A stretch of 64,000 nt of DNA from Craterostigma plantagineum. Its lineage: Eukaryota > Streptophyta > Magnoliopsida > Lamiales > Linderniaceae. The first letter of the stretch is position 1; the number at the start of each line of letters is the position of its first letter. The notes below the pieces were generated by a model that saw only the letters and a list, made by a program, of their open reading frames with translations, made no database searches and was not told where the DNA came from. Positions 10,788-21,871 of the stretch are shown here, in pieces. The translations under genes and the position numbers were made by a program. The stretch spans positions 10,855,501 through 10,919,500 of the forward strand of contig JAPQWV010000005.1 of assembly GCA_027422505.1 (NCBI GenBank), given 5' to 3'.

Positions 10788-12426
10788 TGATAAAAGAAAT
10801 TTATATCGTATTTTATACCTCGTAAAAGCATATTAGCGCTTGGGATTTACCTAAATTTCCTTGAATATCATACTTTTACGTTTAAATTGCATATTCGACA
10901 GATATTGGAGAAGAGAATTACAACCGACGGACTTGAAAAGAATCGAGGATCTTCGAGACAAATATCGGCCCAAAAACCAATTGGGCCCAGGAATAGAAAT
11001 CAACCCAAGAGAAGCAAAAGCCCAAGCCCACTATGCAAAGGATGACAACTATACATACAATATTCAACTCACACGTCAAAGAGAAAGAAAAAAATGGGAC
11101 ACAGCCGCCCAAGCCACCCGAGATCGTGACATTAGCACACACACTCAACCAAGCACAAGGCTCAAGGAAGAAAGTAGGATCTTACGCATGCTTGGGCTGC
11201 AAAAATGAAGATTTTGATGTCTCTCATACCATCTATAAATAGAGGGAGGGATGATCGACGTGAAAGGGGGGAGAGAAAGAAAAGAGGGAAACACCGGTCA
11301 GTTGTGTACTCGTTTGTTAGGCCGAGAGGTGAGCGTGAGCAACAGCTACGCGGCAGCGCGGGAGGGCTGATCCGAGCTGAGCGGGCTGCGGTTGCGGCTG
11401 CGACTGTGAGTCGAGGGGGCTGCGGTTCGGCTGTTTTGCGTGGGCTGTGGCTGATCTGTGGACTGCGAAGTAACGGCGAGGCAGCTGCTTGGGCAGCGAC
11501 GGGCTGCGAGTGTAGGCGGAGCAGCTAACGGACAGTGCAAAGAAGGGCAAGAAAAGGTACAAACTGAGACGCCACCACCTGTTCGGGAAAACTCCTCAAC
11601 GAAATTCAGGGAAGAAACGTGGTTTTATCTTTGTTATTTACTGTCCTCGTTATGTTGATGTTTAATATGAGCGGCTGAATCCCGTAGTATTTGAGATTAG
11701 ATGAACCCTAGCGAGATCGTACGTATGTTGAACGTATCATTAATATGCTTTTTATTATGACTTGGTTACGATTTATGCTATTATTTTGATTATGTCTATG
11801 TGGCCGAAATAATTGTTGGGAAATCAAACGCTACACTCGAGAGAGGGGCGGACGATTAGACCACTCGTAAACGAGCGGAATAAACTCATCGTTAGAGATA
11901 GGTTGAACTACCCCGTCGGATTAGAGTCAAATCTAATAGTGGGATTCGTCGTGTTTTAATGCGATCTGTGGTTGACTAGTTAGGGAAGCTTGCCCAGCTA
12001 TTTAATTCATAGATTAGTTGTTTACGATTCTTATGTGATAAGGCGCAGTTTCGTCAGTCCTATAAATTCGTACGCATGCTCTAGGAATCCTCACGGTATA
12101 ATAAATAGCTAAAATATATAACTTGTTTGTCGTTCGATTGAGCTAGGGGGATTCGAAGTCTCAAATACGTTTCCTTCACAAAGTCGTCGCGTTTATTATT
12201 ATTAGCTTTTATTTAAGTGTTTACTGTGTTTTCCATTTTCCAAAACAAAAACATCGAATTTTCTACTAGGATATTTAAACGACGTTTTCTAAAGTATATA
12301 GTTCCTTTGGGTTCGATACTCGAATACTTGCCATTTCTATACTATTTTCGATAGGTACACTTGCCTGTTGAGCGTAGGATAGTTGGTCGATATTCGTTTT
12401 ATTTTATTACTCGATCCGCTCGATCA
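10788..12426 (+). repeat. 5' LTR of the Athila-type element
   Basis: It runs from TGATAAAAGAAATTT to CTCGATCA and is repeated at 19972-21604. It differs mainly by a 7-base stretch (CACAAAG in TTCCTTCACAAAGTCGTCG, absent from the other copy) and single-base changes. A TATA box lies at about 11232-11243, and a GC-rich block with recurring GGCTGCGG words follows at 11340-11530. The open frames in both LTRs are chance products. Confidence 0.95.
11230..11245 (+). promoter_or_regulatory. TATA box of the Athila 5' LTR
   Basis: CATCTATAAATAGAGG matches the plant TATAAATA consensus and is the only strong match in this LTR. Transcription would begin some 30 bp downstream, which would define U3/R. The same box recurs at the equivalent position of the 3' LTR (about 20414-20429). 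Confidence 0.7.
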
Positions 12427-12432
12427 AGTTTT

Positions 12433-12450
12433 TGGCGCCGTTGCCGGTGA
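12433..12450 (+). promoter_or_regulatory. Primer binding site, tRNA-Asp type
   Basis: TGGCGCCGTTGCCGGTGA begins six bases after the LTR. It is complementary to the 3' end of plant tRNA-Asp as in other Athila elements, with one apparent mismatch (T for G near the end). Confidence 0.85.
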
Positions 12451-12874
12451 AGTATTGATATTTGGAGAGCTTTAGTTTATTATTCTAGCCCTATTATTTT
12501 TGTTTATTAATTTGCTTATTTTTTTTCTTCGTTATTTTCGTTATTTTAATTAGTATTATTTGCTGTTATTTTTTTATTAAATATATATTATATATATATT
12601 TTTTGCTTAATCGAATTTCGTTTGGTTTAGGTACGTTTATTAATATAAATATTATTATTATTTCTTCAAACTATCTATTTTATTTTTATCACTATTACAA
12701 AAAAAAATATATATATTATTATAGTCTTTATTATTTCCTTATTATTATTAGCACTCGCTTATTTTTATTTTTTATTATTTTTAGCACTATATTTTGTTTT
12801 GTTGGTTTTTATTTCTAAATCTCTTATTGCTATTGTTATCTTATTTTGTTGTCTTGGTACGTGAACGCTCGTGC
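12451..12874 (+). other. AT-rich untranslated leader of the Athila element
   Basis: Very T/A-rich sequence with TATTATT and ATATAT runs lies between the primer site and gag. The open frame extends back to an ATG at 12794, but that part encodes only a low-complexity Leu/Phe/Val stretch and is probably leader. Confidence 0.6.
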
Positions 12875-15184
12875 ATGACCCGAAGGAATCCCTCGCGACC
12901 AATCGTTGAAGGAGACCCGGAGATCGAAAGAACGTTCCGACATAACCTACAAAAAAACGCAAGGCGAGTCGAAATGGCGACTCAAAATCGTGACGAGATG
13001 CCTATAGAAGCTAGAGAGCCTCCAATGAGAGAGCTGTGGAGAAACAACGCCATAGGGTCGGTCGGCTCAGCGATAGTCCTTCCTCAAGTCCCGAACAACT
13101 TTGAGCTGAAACATCATTGGCTTCAAATGCTTCAGACGACAGCACAATACGATGGACTCTCCGAAGAAGACGCTTACCGACACATACGTGACTTCCTATC
13201 CGTCACGGACACAATACGAGTACAAGGAGTAAGCCCTGAAACGATTCGACTCTACTTACTTCCGTTCTCCCTACGAGGTAACGCTAAGGAATGGTATAAT
13301 CTGCTACCCGAACGATCCATCACCACTTGGGACGAGATGCACGCCACCTTCATCACACACTTCTTTCCACCGTCAAAGGTGCTGAAACTAAAAATGGATC
13401 TTACGGCATTCAAACAGAAGGAAGGCGAGAATTTATACGACGTATGGACACGTTTCAAGACGCTTCTGAACCGCTTCCCACAACATGGTATGACGAAGAG
13501 CGAATTGATTCAGCGGTTCCACGAATCGTTGAATGATATTACAGTGCAACTACTTGACGGGGCATGCAACGGAGGGCTATGCAATTTAAGCGCAACGGAA
13601 GGCTGGAATCTAATTGAAGAATATAGCGCAAATAGCTTCCGGCGCGGGAGTTCAAGCAATAGAGGCAAACCACCGGGGATGTACGATGTCGATAATGCAA
13701 CAGCGATAAACGCCAAGTTTGACACACTACAACTACAAATCGCAGCTAACAACCTCCAAATGCAAACGTTGATGAATACACTATTACCCACTCTAACAAC
13801 AAAGCCGGTTGTTAATGCTGTGCAGGTACAATCTTTCCCGAAGACTCCCACAGCGGCTCCGCCTCCTCATGCATACCCAAATTATACTCCGCCATGCGCT
13901 ACATGCGGCGAAAGTCACGACGCAACTCGTTGTCCGGCCACTATTCCGATGGAGCAAGTCGACTACATGGGTAACTACCAAGGCCAACGAAGCTACGTCC
14001 CTAACCGAGTTCATCCGAACTTGGCCTACGGTAATCAACAACAAGCTCCACCAGGATTTCAAAACCAAAGAACGCAAGGATACCATAGTGCGAATGCTGA
14101 GCCCACCTCGTATAATCGCGTTGATAAGCTCGAGGGAATGCTCGAGAAGCTAATGGGAAAGCTCGACTCCCGGTTGGATAATCAAGAAGCACGGTTGCAC
14201 AACACCGAGTCTTCCCTACGGGCCTTAGAGAAGCAAGTTGGGCAGATTGCCGAATCAATCCAACAACGTCCTTCTGGATCGTTACCAAGTTACACCGAGA
14301 CCAATCCAAAGGACCATCATGTAAAGGCGGTGACACTTCGTAACGGGAGAGAGCTCGAGGAAGTGCAGAAAACGAAGAAAAACGTTGAACCCATGCAACC
14401 GAGCAGCGAGGCCGACAAACAAGAGGAGGCTGTGACTAAGCCACCTGTCAAGGCGTATCAACCAAAAATTCCATACCCAGCAAGGCTTAAAAGGGAAATC
14501 GTTGATGATCAATTTGGTAAATTTCTCGCTATTTTTAAACAATTACATATTAATTTACCACTTGTTGATGCCCTTGCGCAGATGCCTCGTTGGGCGAAGT
14601 TTTTGAAGGATCTTATCACGAACAAGCGCAAGCTTGAAGACGTTTCCACCGTTGAGTTGCGAGGAGAGTGCTCTGCTATTCTATCAAACAAGCTACCGAA
14701 AAAGCTTAAGGATCCAGGGAGTTTTACTATACCATGTTTAATAGGCGATTTAGTCGTAAGTAAGGCATTGGCCGATTTAGGAGCAAGTATTAATTTGATG
14801 CCTTATTCTATGTTTAAACGACTTGGTTTAGGAGAGCCCAAACCCACTAGGATGAGTTTACAATTAGCGGATAGATCTGTTAAGTATCCTAGGGGTATCA
14901 TAGAAGATGTGGTAGTTAAAGTCGATAAATTTATAATTCCTGCAGATTTTGTTATTCTCGATATGGAGGAGGATGAAAATATTCCTCTAATATTGGGTAG
15001 ACCATTTCTCGCTACTGGAGGAACCATGGTCGATGTTCGTAACGGAACAGTGATGTTAACTATAGACGGCGACAAAGTTACATTTGATATGACCGAATCC
15101 ATGAAAAATTATGAGAAACTAGACGATAAGTGCTTTTATATCGATGCATGGAATGATTTTTTATCATTGCAGGGACTATTGTGA
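12875..15184 (+). CDS. gag: Athila Gag and protease
   Basis: Gag builds the virus-like particle and the protease cuts the polyprotein. I chose the Met at 12875 (MTRRNPSRPIVEG), because the upstream Met at 12794 would add an implausible hydrophobic low-complexity leader. The capsid-type gag domain lies roughly at residues 60-270 (EEDAYRHIRDFLSV, KEWYNLLPERSITTWDEM, FPQHGMTKSELIQRF). A CX2CX3HX4C knuckle (CATCGESHDATRC) is near residue 340. A coiled-coil-like stretch and the Athila hallmark ETNPKDHHVKAVTLRNGRE follow. The aspartic protease has its catalytic loop as DLGAS near residue 633 and ILGRPFL beyond. The frame is open for 769 codons. The stop at 15182 belongs to the inserted Cassandra-type LTR that starts at 15180; before the insertion the frame continued into RT. 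Confidence 0.9.
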   Translation: MTRRNPSRPIVEGDPEIERTFRHNLQKNARRVEMATQNRDEMPIEAREPPMRELWRNNAIGSVGSAIVLPQVPNNFELKHHWLQMLQTTAQYDGLSEEDAYRHIRDFLSVTDTIRVQGVSPETIRLYLLPFSLRGNAKEWYNLLPERSITTWDEMHATFITHFFPPSKVLKLKMDLTAFKQKEGENLYDVWTRFKTLLNRFPQHGMTKSELIQRFHESLNDITVQLLDGACNGGLCNLSATEGWNLIEEYSANSFRRGSSSNRGKPPGMYDVDNATAINAKFDTLQLQIAANNLQMQTLMNTLLPTLTTKPVVNAVQVQSFPKTPTAAPPPHAYPNYTPPCATCGESHDATRCPATIPMEQVDYMGNYQGQRSYVPNRVHPNLAYGNQQQAPPGFQNQRTQGYHSANAEPTSYNRVDKLEGMLEKLMGKLDSRLDNQEARLHNTESSLRALEKQVGQIAESIQQRPSGSLPSYTETNPKDHHVKAVTLRNGRELEEVQKTKKNVEPMQPSSEADKQEEAVTKPPVKAYQPKIPYPARLKREIVDDQFGKFLAIFKQLHINLPLVDALAQMPRWAKFLKDLITNKRKLEDVSTVELRGECSAILSNKLPKKLKDPGSFTIPCLIGDLVVSKALADLGASINLMPYSMFKRLGLGEPKPTRMSLQLADRSVKYPRGIIEDVVVKVDKFIIPADFVILDMEEDENIPLILGRPFLATGGTMVDVRNGTVMLTIDGDKVTFDMTESMKNYEKLDDKCFYIDAWNDFLSLQGLL

Positions 15185-15644
15185 CGCCCGGGGCCGAAGA
15201 GGGCGGGGAGTGATCGCCGGTGCCAGGGTGCACGGACAAGGAGCGGCTCCTGGCAAGGCTTCTAGGCGAAGGGGTACATGAACGAACCGATCCGACACCC
15301 GAATGAGAGGGAATCCTGAGACTGACAATGTATGGGCGTGTCAGGCTAAGAATCGTATAATAGAATTGATAGTACTACTCATATCACCAAGGTCGACCTA
15401 CCTTTTCGGGAGTCCATCTGAAAGAACTTCGAAGTTAAGCGTGCTTGACTTGAAGCAATCTTAGGATGGGTGACCCCCTGGGAAGTTTGCCCAGGGTGCG
15501 TGTGAGCGAGGACGAAGCACGCTGAAAGGTTAAATGGTGGTACAGTGGGGCCAGACTATCAGTTGGAGTGTGGTGGGCCCAACCCCACAGGTCCCGGTAG
15601 GGACGGATGCTACAGTGACACCCGGTATGGGACGGGTTGTTACA
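15180..15644 (+). mobile_element. Cassandra-type (5S-carrying TRIM) solo LTR
   Basis: The segment runs from TGTGACGCCCGG to GGGTTGTTACA and is flanked by the 5-bp duplication ACTAT (15175-15179 and 15645-15649). It carries a 5S rRNA-like block, which is the hallmark of Cassandra terminal-repeat retrotransposons in miniature. The segment GTGGTACAGTGGGGCCAG also looks typical of them. No primer site or second LTR is present, so it is a solo LTR. It is longer than commonly reported Cassandra LTRs, because a second end-like motif (GCTACAGTGACACCCGG, 15609-15625) precedes the final 20 bp. Confidence 0.85.
15388..15500 (+). other. 5S rRNA-like sequence within the Cassandra-type LTR
   Basis: Most of the 5S internal promoter is recognisable: an A-box-like GAAGTTAAGCGTGCTT (15431-15446), the intermediate element AGGATGGGTGACC (15463-15475) and the C-box CCCCCTGGGAAGT (15474-15486). 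The 5' third of 5S rRNA is degenerate and the 3' end diverges, so this is not a functional 5S gene. In Cassandra it may act as an RNA polymerase III promoter. Confidence 0.85.
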
Positions 15645-15649
15645 ACTAT

Positions 15650-18600
15650 CACAACCAGAAACGTTTGCTTCGATGTCAGGATTAGCAGAGACTGAAGAGC
15701 CAATGCATGAACGATCTTTTGAGGTTGACCAAATAGAAGCAGACAAAGACGAAGCGGAACCTAACATCGAAGTGCACCCGAACAAAGAAGAGGAAAAAGA
15801 AAAATGTTCGATTGAGGAGCCACCAACCCTCGAACTCAAGCAACTGCCCGATCACTTGGAGTATGCGTTTCTCGAGGAAAACTCGAAGCTACCCGTAATT
15901 ATAGCATCAAATTTGGAGAAGAAACAGAAAATCATGCTCCTAGACCTGTTACGGGAGCATAAGAAGGCGCTCGCATGGAAGATATCAGATATTCGAGGAA
16001 TCAGCCCCACCTTCTGCATGCATAGGATCCTGATGGAAAACGAGTTCAAGCCTGTGGTGCAACATCAAAGGTGTCTAAACCCGAACATGAAGGAGGTAGT
16101 AAAAGCTGAGGTAATAAAGCTACTTGATGCGGGAGTCATATACCCGATCTCAAACAGCGCATGGGTAAGCCCAGTTCAAGTGGTGCCGAAGAAGGGAGGA
16201 ATGACGGTGGTAACCAACGAGAAAAACGAACTCATTCCAACAAGGACCGTTACAGGGTGGCGAGTGTGCATTGACTACCGGAAATTAAACGACGCGACAC
16301 GGAAAGATCATTTTCCGTTACCGTTCATTGATCAAATGCTTGAGCGTTTATCTAGTCATGAATTCTATTGTTTTCTTGATGGTCTTTCAGGTTACTTGCA
16401 GATTCCAATCGCACCAGAAGATCAAGAGAAAACGACTTTTACGTGCCCATTCGGAACCTTTGCATATCGGCGGATGCCTTTCGGACTGTGTAATGCCCCG
16501 GCTACCTTCCAACGGTGCATGATGGCCATTTTCGACAAATTAATCGTTAAAGGAATGGAGGTATTCATGGATGACTTTTTGATTTTTGGGAACTCATTTG
16601 AGGTATGTCTTTCCAATCTTTAGGCGGTACTAAACGATGCGAGGAAACGAACCTTGTGCTAAATTGGGAAAAATGTCATTTTATGGTTAGAGAAGGTATC
16701 GTTTTAGGTCATAAGATATCAGCTAGAGGAATCGAGGTAGATAGAGCAAAAATAGAAACTATTGGACGATTACCTCCACCCTCGTCGGTAAAAGCAATTA
16801 GAAGTTTCTTAGGACATGTTGGGTTTTATCGTAGATTTATTAAAGATTTTTCTAAAATTGCTAGACCTTTAACTCGCTTGCTAGAAAAAGATATACTTTA
16901 TGAGTTTACGACCGATTGTATGAATGCTTTTACTCTACTCAAGGATAAGCTTATTAATGCTCCTGTCATGGTAGCCCCGTATTGGAGGCTACCCTTCGAA
17001 CTAATGTGCGATGCCAGTGATTTTGCAGTAGGTGCAGTTCTGGGGCAGCGACGAGAAAAATATTTCCAGCCGATACACTACGCAAGCAAGACTCTAAATG
17101 AGGCGCAATCAAATTATACTACCACCGAGAAGGAATTGCTTGCAGTCGTGTTTGCAATCGACAAGTTCCGTCAATATCTTATCCTATCCAAGGTCATCAT
17201 CTGCACGGATCATTCAGCCATTAAGCATCTCTTCGCAAAGCCGGATGCAAAGCCGAGGCTGATCCGATGGATTCTACTACTTCAAGAGTTCGACGTGGAG
17301 TTCCGCGACCAAAAGGGAACGGAGAATCTTGCCGCAGACCACTTGTCGAGACTAGAAGAGACACCCTGCGAGGTTACAAAAGAGGAGACAATCCGAGACT
17401 ACTTTCCCGATGAACACCTTTACGCTATACATGGGGATACACGAGTCACCAGAGGGGATACCGATATTGCTAATTATCTTGTAGCTAGGATCTTACCAAG
17501 GGGATACACGAGTCACCAGAGGAAGAAATTCTTCTCGGACTTGAAGTATTACTTTTGGGATGATCCTTATCTATTTAGGATTTGTGCGGATAATATAATC
17601 AGGCGATGCGTAAGCTTCCCTGAAACAATCGGTATCTTGGGACATTGCCACACGGGACCGTGCGGAGGCCATTATGGAGGCAATCGAACTGCACAAAAGG
17701 TACTAGAATGTGGATTCTACTGGCCCGCAATTTTCAAGGACGCGCAAAGGTATGTAGAAATGTGCGATAGGTGCCAAGGACAGGTAATATCTCTAAGCGC
17801 AATGAAATGCCTCAGAATTTTATACTCGTTTGTGAAATATTTGATGTATGGGGCATTGATTTTATGGGTCCGTTTCCGACATCTTTTAAAAATCGATATA
17901 TCCTAGTAGCAGTCGATTATGTGTCAAAATGGGTGGAAGCGCAAGCGCTACCTACTAATGATGCTAGGGTAGTCGTTAAATTTTTGAAATCTTTATTTTC
18001 ACGATTTGGTGCACCTCGTTGCATTATCAGTGATAAAGGCACGCATTTTGTAACACCCAATTTGCAAAGACGCTCGAGAAATACGGCGTAAAACACAGTG
18101 TTACTACCGCATACCATCCTCAAGCGAGCGGCCAAGTGGAAGTCGTAAACAGGGAGCTGAAGCGTATATTAGAGAAGACCGTGGAACACCATAGGCGAGA
18201 TTGGCCAAACAAGTTAAACGACGCATTATGGGCATACCGAACAGCATACAAGACACCTATCGCATCTACGCCCTATAGACTTGTTTACGGGAAATCTTGT
18301 CATTTACCCGTCGAGCTAGAACACAAAGCGTATTGGGCATTAAAAAAACTAAATTTTGATTTGAATCTTGCAGGTGAAAAGCGGAACTTACAGATGAACG
18401 AGCTCGACGAGTGGAGGCAGATGGCGTATGAAAATACTCGCCTCTACAAGGAGCGTACGAAGCTGTATCATGATCGTAAAATCATGAAACGGGAATTTCA
18501 AGAAGGCGATCGGGTCTTGCTTTACAACTCGCGCCTGCGGCTGTTTCCTGGTAAACTGAAATCGCGATGGTCTGGACCATTTACGGTGACCCGAGCATTT

Positions 18601-18741
18601 CCATACGGAACTGTCGAGATCACACATCCGGAGAAGGGGACCTTCAAGGTGAACGGGCACCGACTCAAGCATTACTATGGCGATAACATCGAGGCGCTCG
18701 AAAAAGAAACCATCCACCTCCTCGATACCACCCGGAGCTAA
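15650..18741 (+). pseudogene. pol: Athila RT, RNase H and integrase, several frameshifts
   Basis: This continues the gag-protease frame after the Cassandra insertion. RT shows the WRVCIDYRKLNDATRKDHFPL region, LSGYLQIPIAPEDQEKTTF, FGTFAYRRMPFGLCNAPATF and the catalytic FMDD (VFMDDFLIFG, about 16566). A TAG at 16621 and a shift near 16633 follow. RT thumb and RNase H (LCDASDFAVGAVLG, YTTTEKELLAVVFA, CTDHSAIKHLF) run to about 17360. Integrase has its zinc-binding HHCC region ending CDRCQ (about 17775), where the frame shifts. The core carries [20 protein letters not shown] and SDKGTHF. A further shift near 18065 is followed by the [12 protein letters not shown] region and a C-terminal [20 protein letters not shown] segment to the stop at 18741. 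Confidence 0.9.
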
Positions 18742-19971
18742 AAAAAATCGCCAAACTATGTCTAGCTAAAAGACATTAAAGAAAGCGCTACTTGGGAGGC
18801 ACCCCAAGCCTATCCTATGTTTTTATTTTAGTTCTATGCGCATTTTCAGTTTTTATGATTTTGTTTTTGCAACGATCGCAGGGAATTCAAAATCTCAAGT
18901 GTGGGGAGGAGCCGTACAAAGCATGCATATCGGACTATTCAGGGAAGTTCGCTTATCTTTCTATTTCCTTTTCCTTGTGTTACATGATTGTTACGTTGAG
19001 GACAACGTAAATTTTAAGTGTGGGGAGGGGAATTTCTGTGAAATTTAGGCGAACATGTTATATATATGCATGTCTTGCTTTTTGGTACAATTTTTTTCGA
19101 AAATTTGGCATAAAATGTTTTTCCCGAAAATTATGTTTCTTATCATGAAGGGATGACTTTATGTTTGGAATTTTGTGAGTAATTAGGATACATATGCGTA
19201 GTCTACTTCTTTCTTACATGATGAACTTGGCGATACTTGAGAGATTCGTACACATAACCCGATTTTTGTGAGATTTTTGAGCCTACGAGCTTTTTGCTCA
19301 TTTCTTTGGTTGTGTGAATCATGCTTAGTTTAATTCTCTTCAGAACTTGCTTATGTATTACGTTTTGAAACTACTTAAAGTGTGATTGCGTGAAAATGAG
19401 GAAGGCATTAGGAATTTAGTCCATAGCCAAAGTATCCAACCACTGGCCCCCGTAGTTAGCCACTTTGAGCCTAAAAAAAAAAACGACGAAAGAATGAAAA
19501 GAGTTGAAAAAGGGGCGAATCATGGGTGCTTTCGAGATGATGGCATGAGTTCGACACGACTACAGCTCATATCCTTTTTACGCTTATTCTCCACATATCT
19601 CACATATCTTAGCCATATTATAACCCGGTAAAGACCTTCCGATTCACACTTGATCATTGAAAGTGGTTGATTTACGAATTACTTGCAAGCTTATGGTAGA
19701 GATTAGATTAGTGCATGAATAGAGCGATATCACCGACATCTTAACCCATACACGTAGTGATTTGAGTGAATCTCTGTGAGGTGCGAATCTTGATAGGTAT
19801 TTCTAAGGAAATCGTGTAGCTAGTCGTTGATTTCATATGCTTTCCGACTTTACTTGCATTATCTCCTACGTGATTTCATTCTTGATTGATATGTTGCATG
19901 ATTTTATCATTTTATATGCCATTATTATTTCTTTGCTTGAGGGCAAGCAAACGCTTAAGTGTGGGGATATT
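18742..19971 (+). other. Athila 3' untranslated region with three copies of the polypurine motif
   Basis: No convincing ORF is present. AAGTGTGGGGA occurs at 18898-18908, 19016-19026 and 19957-19967. The last copy abuts the 3' LTR and is the polypurine primer. The second and third copies are both preceded by GAGGRCAA and a short spacer, so a unit of about 35 bp, not only the G-run, is duplicated. Confidence 0.75.
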
Positions 19972-21604
19972 TGATAAAAGAAATTTATATCGTATTTTAT
20001 ACCTCGTAAAAGCATATTAGCGCTTGGGATTTACCTAAATTTCCTTGAATATCATACTTTTACGTTTAAATTGCATATTCGACAGATATTGGAGAAGAGA
20101 ATTACAACCGATGGACTTGAAAAGAATCGAGGATCTTCGAGACAAATATCGGCCCAAAAACCAATTGGGCCCAGGAATAGAAATCAACCCAAGAGAAGCA
20201 AAAGCCCAAGCCCACTATGCAAAGGATGACAACTATACATACAATATTCAACTCACACGTCAAAGAGAAAGAAAAAAATGGGACACAGCCGCCCAAGCCA
20301 CACGAGATCGTGACATTAGCACACACACTCAACCAAGCACAAGGCTCAAGGAAGAAAGTAGGATCTTACGCATGCTTGGGCTGTAAAAATGAAGATTTTG
20401 ATGTCTCTCATACCATCTATAAATAGAGGGAGGGATGATCGACGTGAAAGGGGGGAGAGAAAGAAAAGAGGGAAACACCGGTCAGTTGTGTACTCGTTTG
20501 TTAGGCCGAGAGGTGAGCGTGAGCAACAGCTACGCGGCAGCGCGGGAGGGCTGATCCGAGCTGAGCGGGCTGCGGTTGCGGCTGCGACCGTGAGTCGAGG
20601 GGGCTGCGGTCCGGCTGTTTTGCGTGGGCTGTGGCTGATCTGTGGACTGCGAAGTAACGGCAAGGCAGCTGCTTGGGCTGCGACGGGCTGCGAGTGTAGG
20701 AGGAGCAGCTAACGGACAGTGCAAAGTAGGGCAAGAAAAGGTACAAACTGAGACGCCCACCACCTGTTCGGGAAAACTCCTCAACGAAATTCAGGGAAGA
20801 AACGTGGTTTTATCTTTGTTATTTACTGTCCTCGTTATGTTGATGTTTAATATGAGCGGCTGAATCCCGTAGTATTTGAGATTAGATGAACCCTAGCGAG
20901 ATCGTACGTATGTTGAACGTATCATTAATATGCTTTTTATTATGACTTGGTTACGATTTATGCTATTATTTTGATTATGTCTATGTGGCCGAAATAATTG
21001 TTGGGAAATCAAACGCTACACTCAAGAGAGGGGCGGACGATTAGACCACTCGTAAACGAGCAGAATAAACTCATCGCTAGAGATAGGTTGAACTACCCCG
21101 TCGGATTAGAGTCAAATCTAATAGTGGGATTCGTCGTGTTTTAATGCGATCTGTGGTTGACTAGTTAGGGAAGCTTGCCCAGCTATTTAATTCATAGATT
21201 AGTTGTTTACGATTCTTATGTGATAAGGCGCAGTTTCGTCAGTCGTATAAATTCGTACGCATGCTCTAGGAATCCTCACGGTATAATAAATAGCTAAAAT
21301 ATATAACTTGTTTGTCGTTCGATTGAGCTAGGGGGATTCAAAGTCTCAAATACGTTTCCTGTCGTCGCGTTTATTATTATTAGCTTTTATTTAAGTGTTT
21401 ACTGTGTTTTCCATTTTCCAAAACAAAAACATCGAATTTTCTACTAGGATATTTAAACGACGTTTTCTAAAGTATATAGTTCCTTTGGGTTCGATACTCG
21501 AATACTTGCCATTTCTATACTATTTTCGATAGGTACACTTGCCTGTTGAGCGTAGGATAGTTGGTCGATATTCGTTCTATTTTATTACTCGATCCGCTCG
21601 ATCA
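19972..21604 (+). repeat. 3' LTR of the Athila-type element
   Basis: It runs from TGATAAAAG to CTCGATCA and matches 10788-12426 almost base for base. The six-base length difference is explained by loss of 7 bases near 21360 and gain of one C near 20757. The target duplicate GCGAA follows at 21605. Confidence 0.95.
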
Positions 21605-21871
21605 GCGAACGTCAGGACTAGGTTAGCGGCTGGTGGCGGTGACTCCACGGGCTTTTGAGTGCGAAGGCGGTACATGGATGCGACCTGTGGAGCGGCTTTA
21701 GATATTTTGATTTTTGGGACTCCGGCCCGTGTAAAGATACCTTTTGTAAAACAACAATTTTATGACATGTATATATTTTTATCAAAAAAAAGTTTTTATT
21801 AAATGAGCTTTCCGTAGCTTCCGTTACGGAAATCCGCCAAATAATTTATTTAGGAAAGTAGGGTCGTTACA
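21605..21871 (+). repeat. Right piece of the Tekay-type LTR split by Athila
   Basis: It matches 63736-63998: GGTGACTCCACGGGCTTTTGAG, GGTACATGGATGCGACCTGTGG and the final GTAGGGTCGTTACA are shared. After the LTR end there is no GGTTGGTATCAGAGC primer site, so the LTR is either solo or cut here. Confidence 0.85.

Larger units (their letters stand above)
10788..21604 (+). mobile_element. Athila-type Ty3/gypsy retrotransposon, complete ends
   Basis: Two nearly identical LTRs (1639 and 1633 bp) flank gag-protease-RT-RNase H-integrase. The element is bracketed by a 5-bp target duplication GCGAA (10783-10787 and 21605-21609). The primer site matches tRNA-Asp as in Athila elements, and the plus-strand primer AAGTGTGGGGATAT is also Athila-like. 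It inserted into a Tekay-type LTR, whose halves remain on both sides. A Cassandra-type LTR later inserted between protease and RT. I see no env-like ORF after integrase. Frameshifts in RT and integrase make it non-autonomous now. Confidence 0.93.

Noticed and set aside
10861..11562. Possible small proteins in the Athila LTR (also at 20045-20863)
   Set aside because: The frames occur in both LTR copies, fall partly in U3 and GC-rich leader sequence, and show no family motif.
15388..15500. Genuine 5S rRNA gene
   Set aside because: The 5' third is degenerate and the 3' end diverges. LTR-type ends and a target duplication place it in a Cassandra-type LTR.
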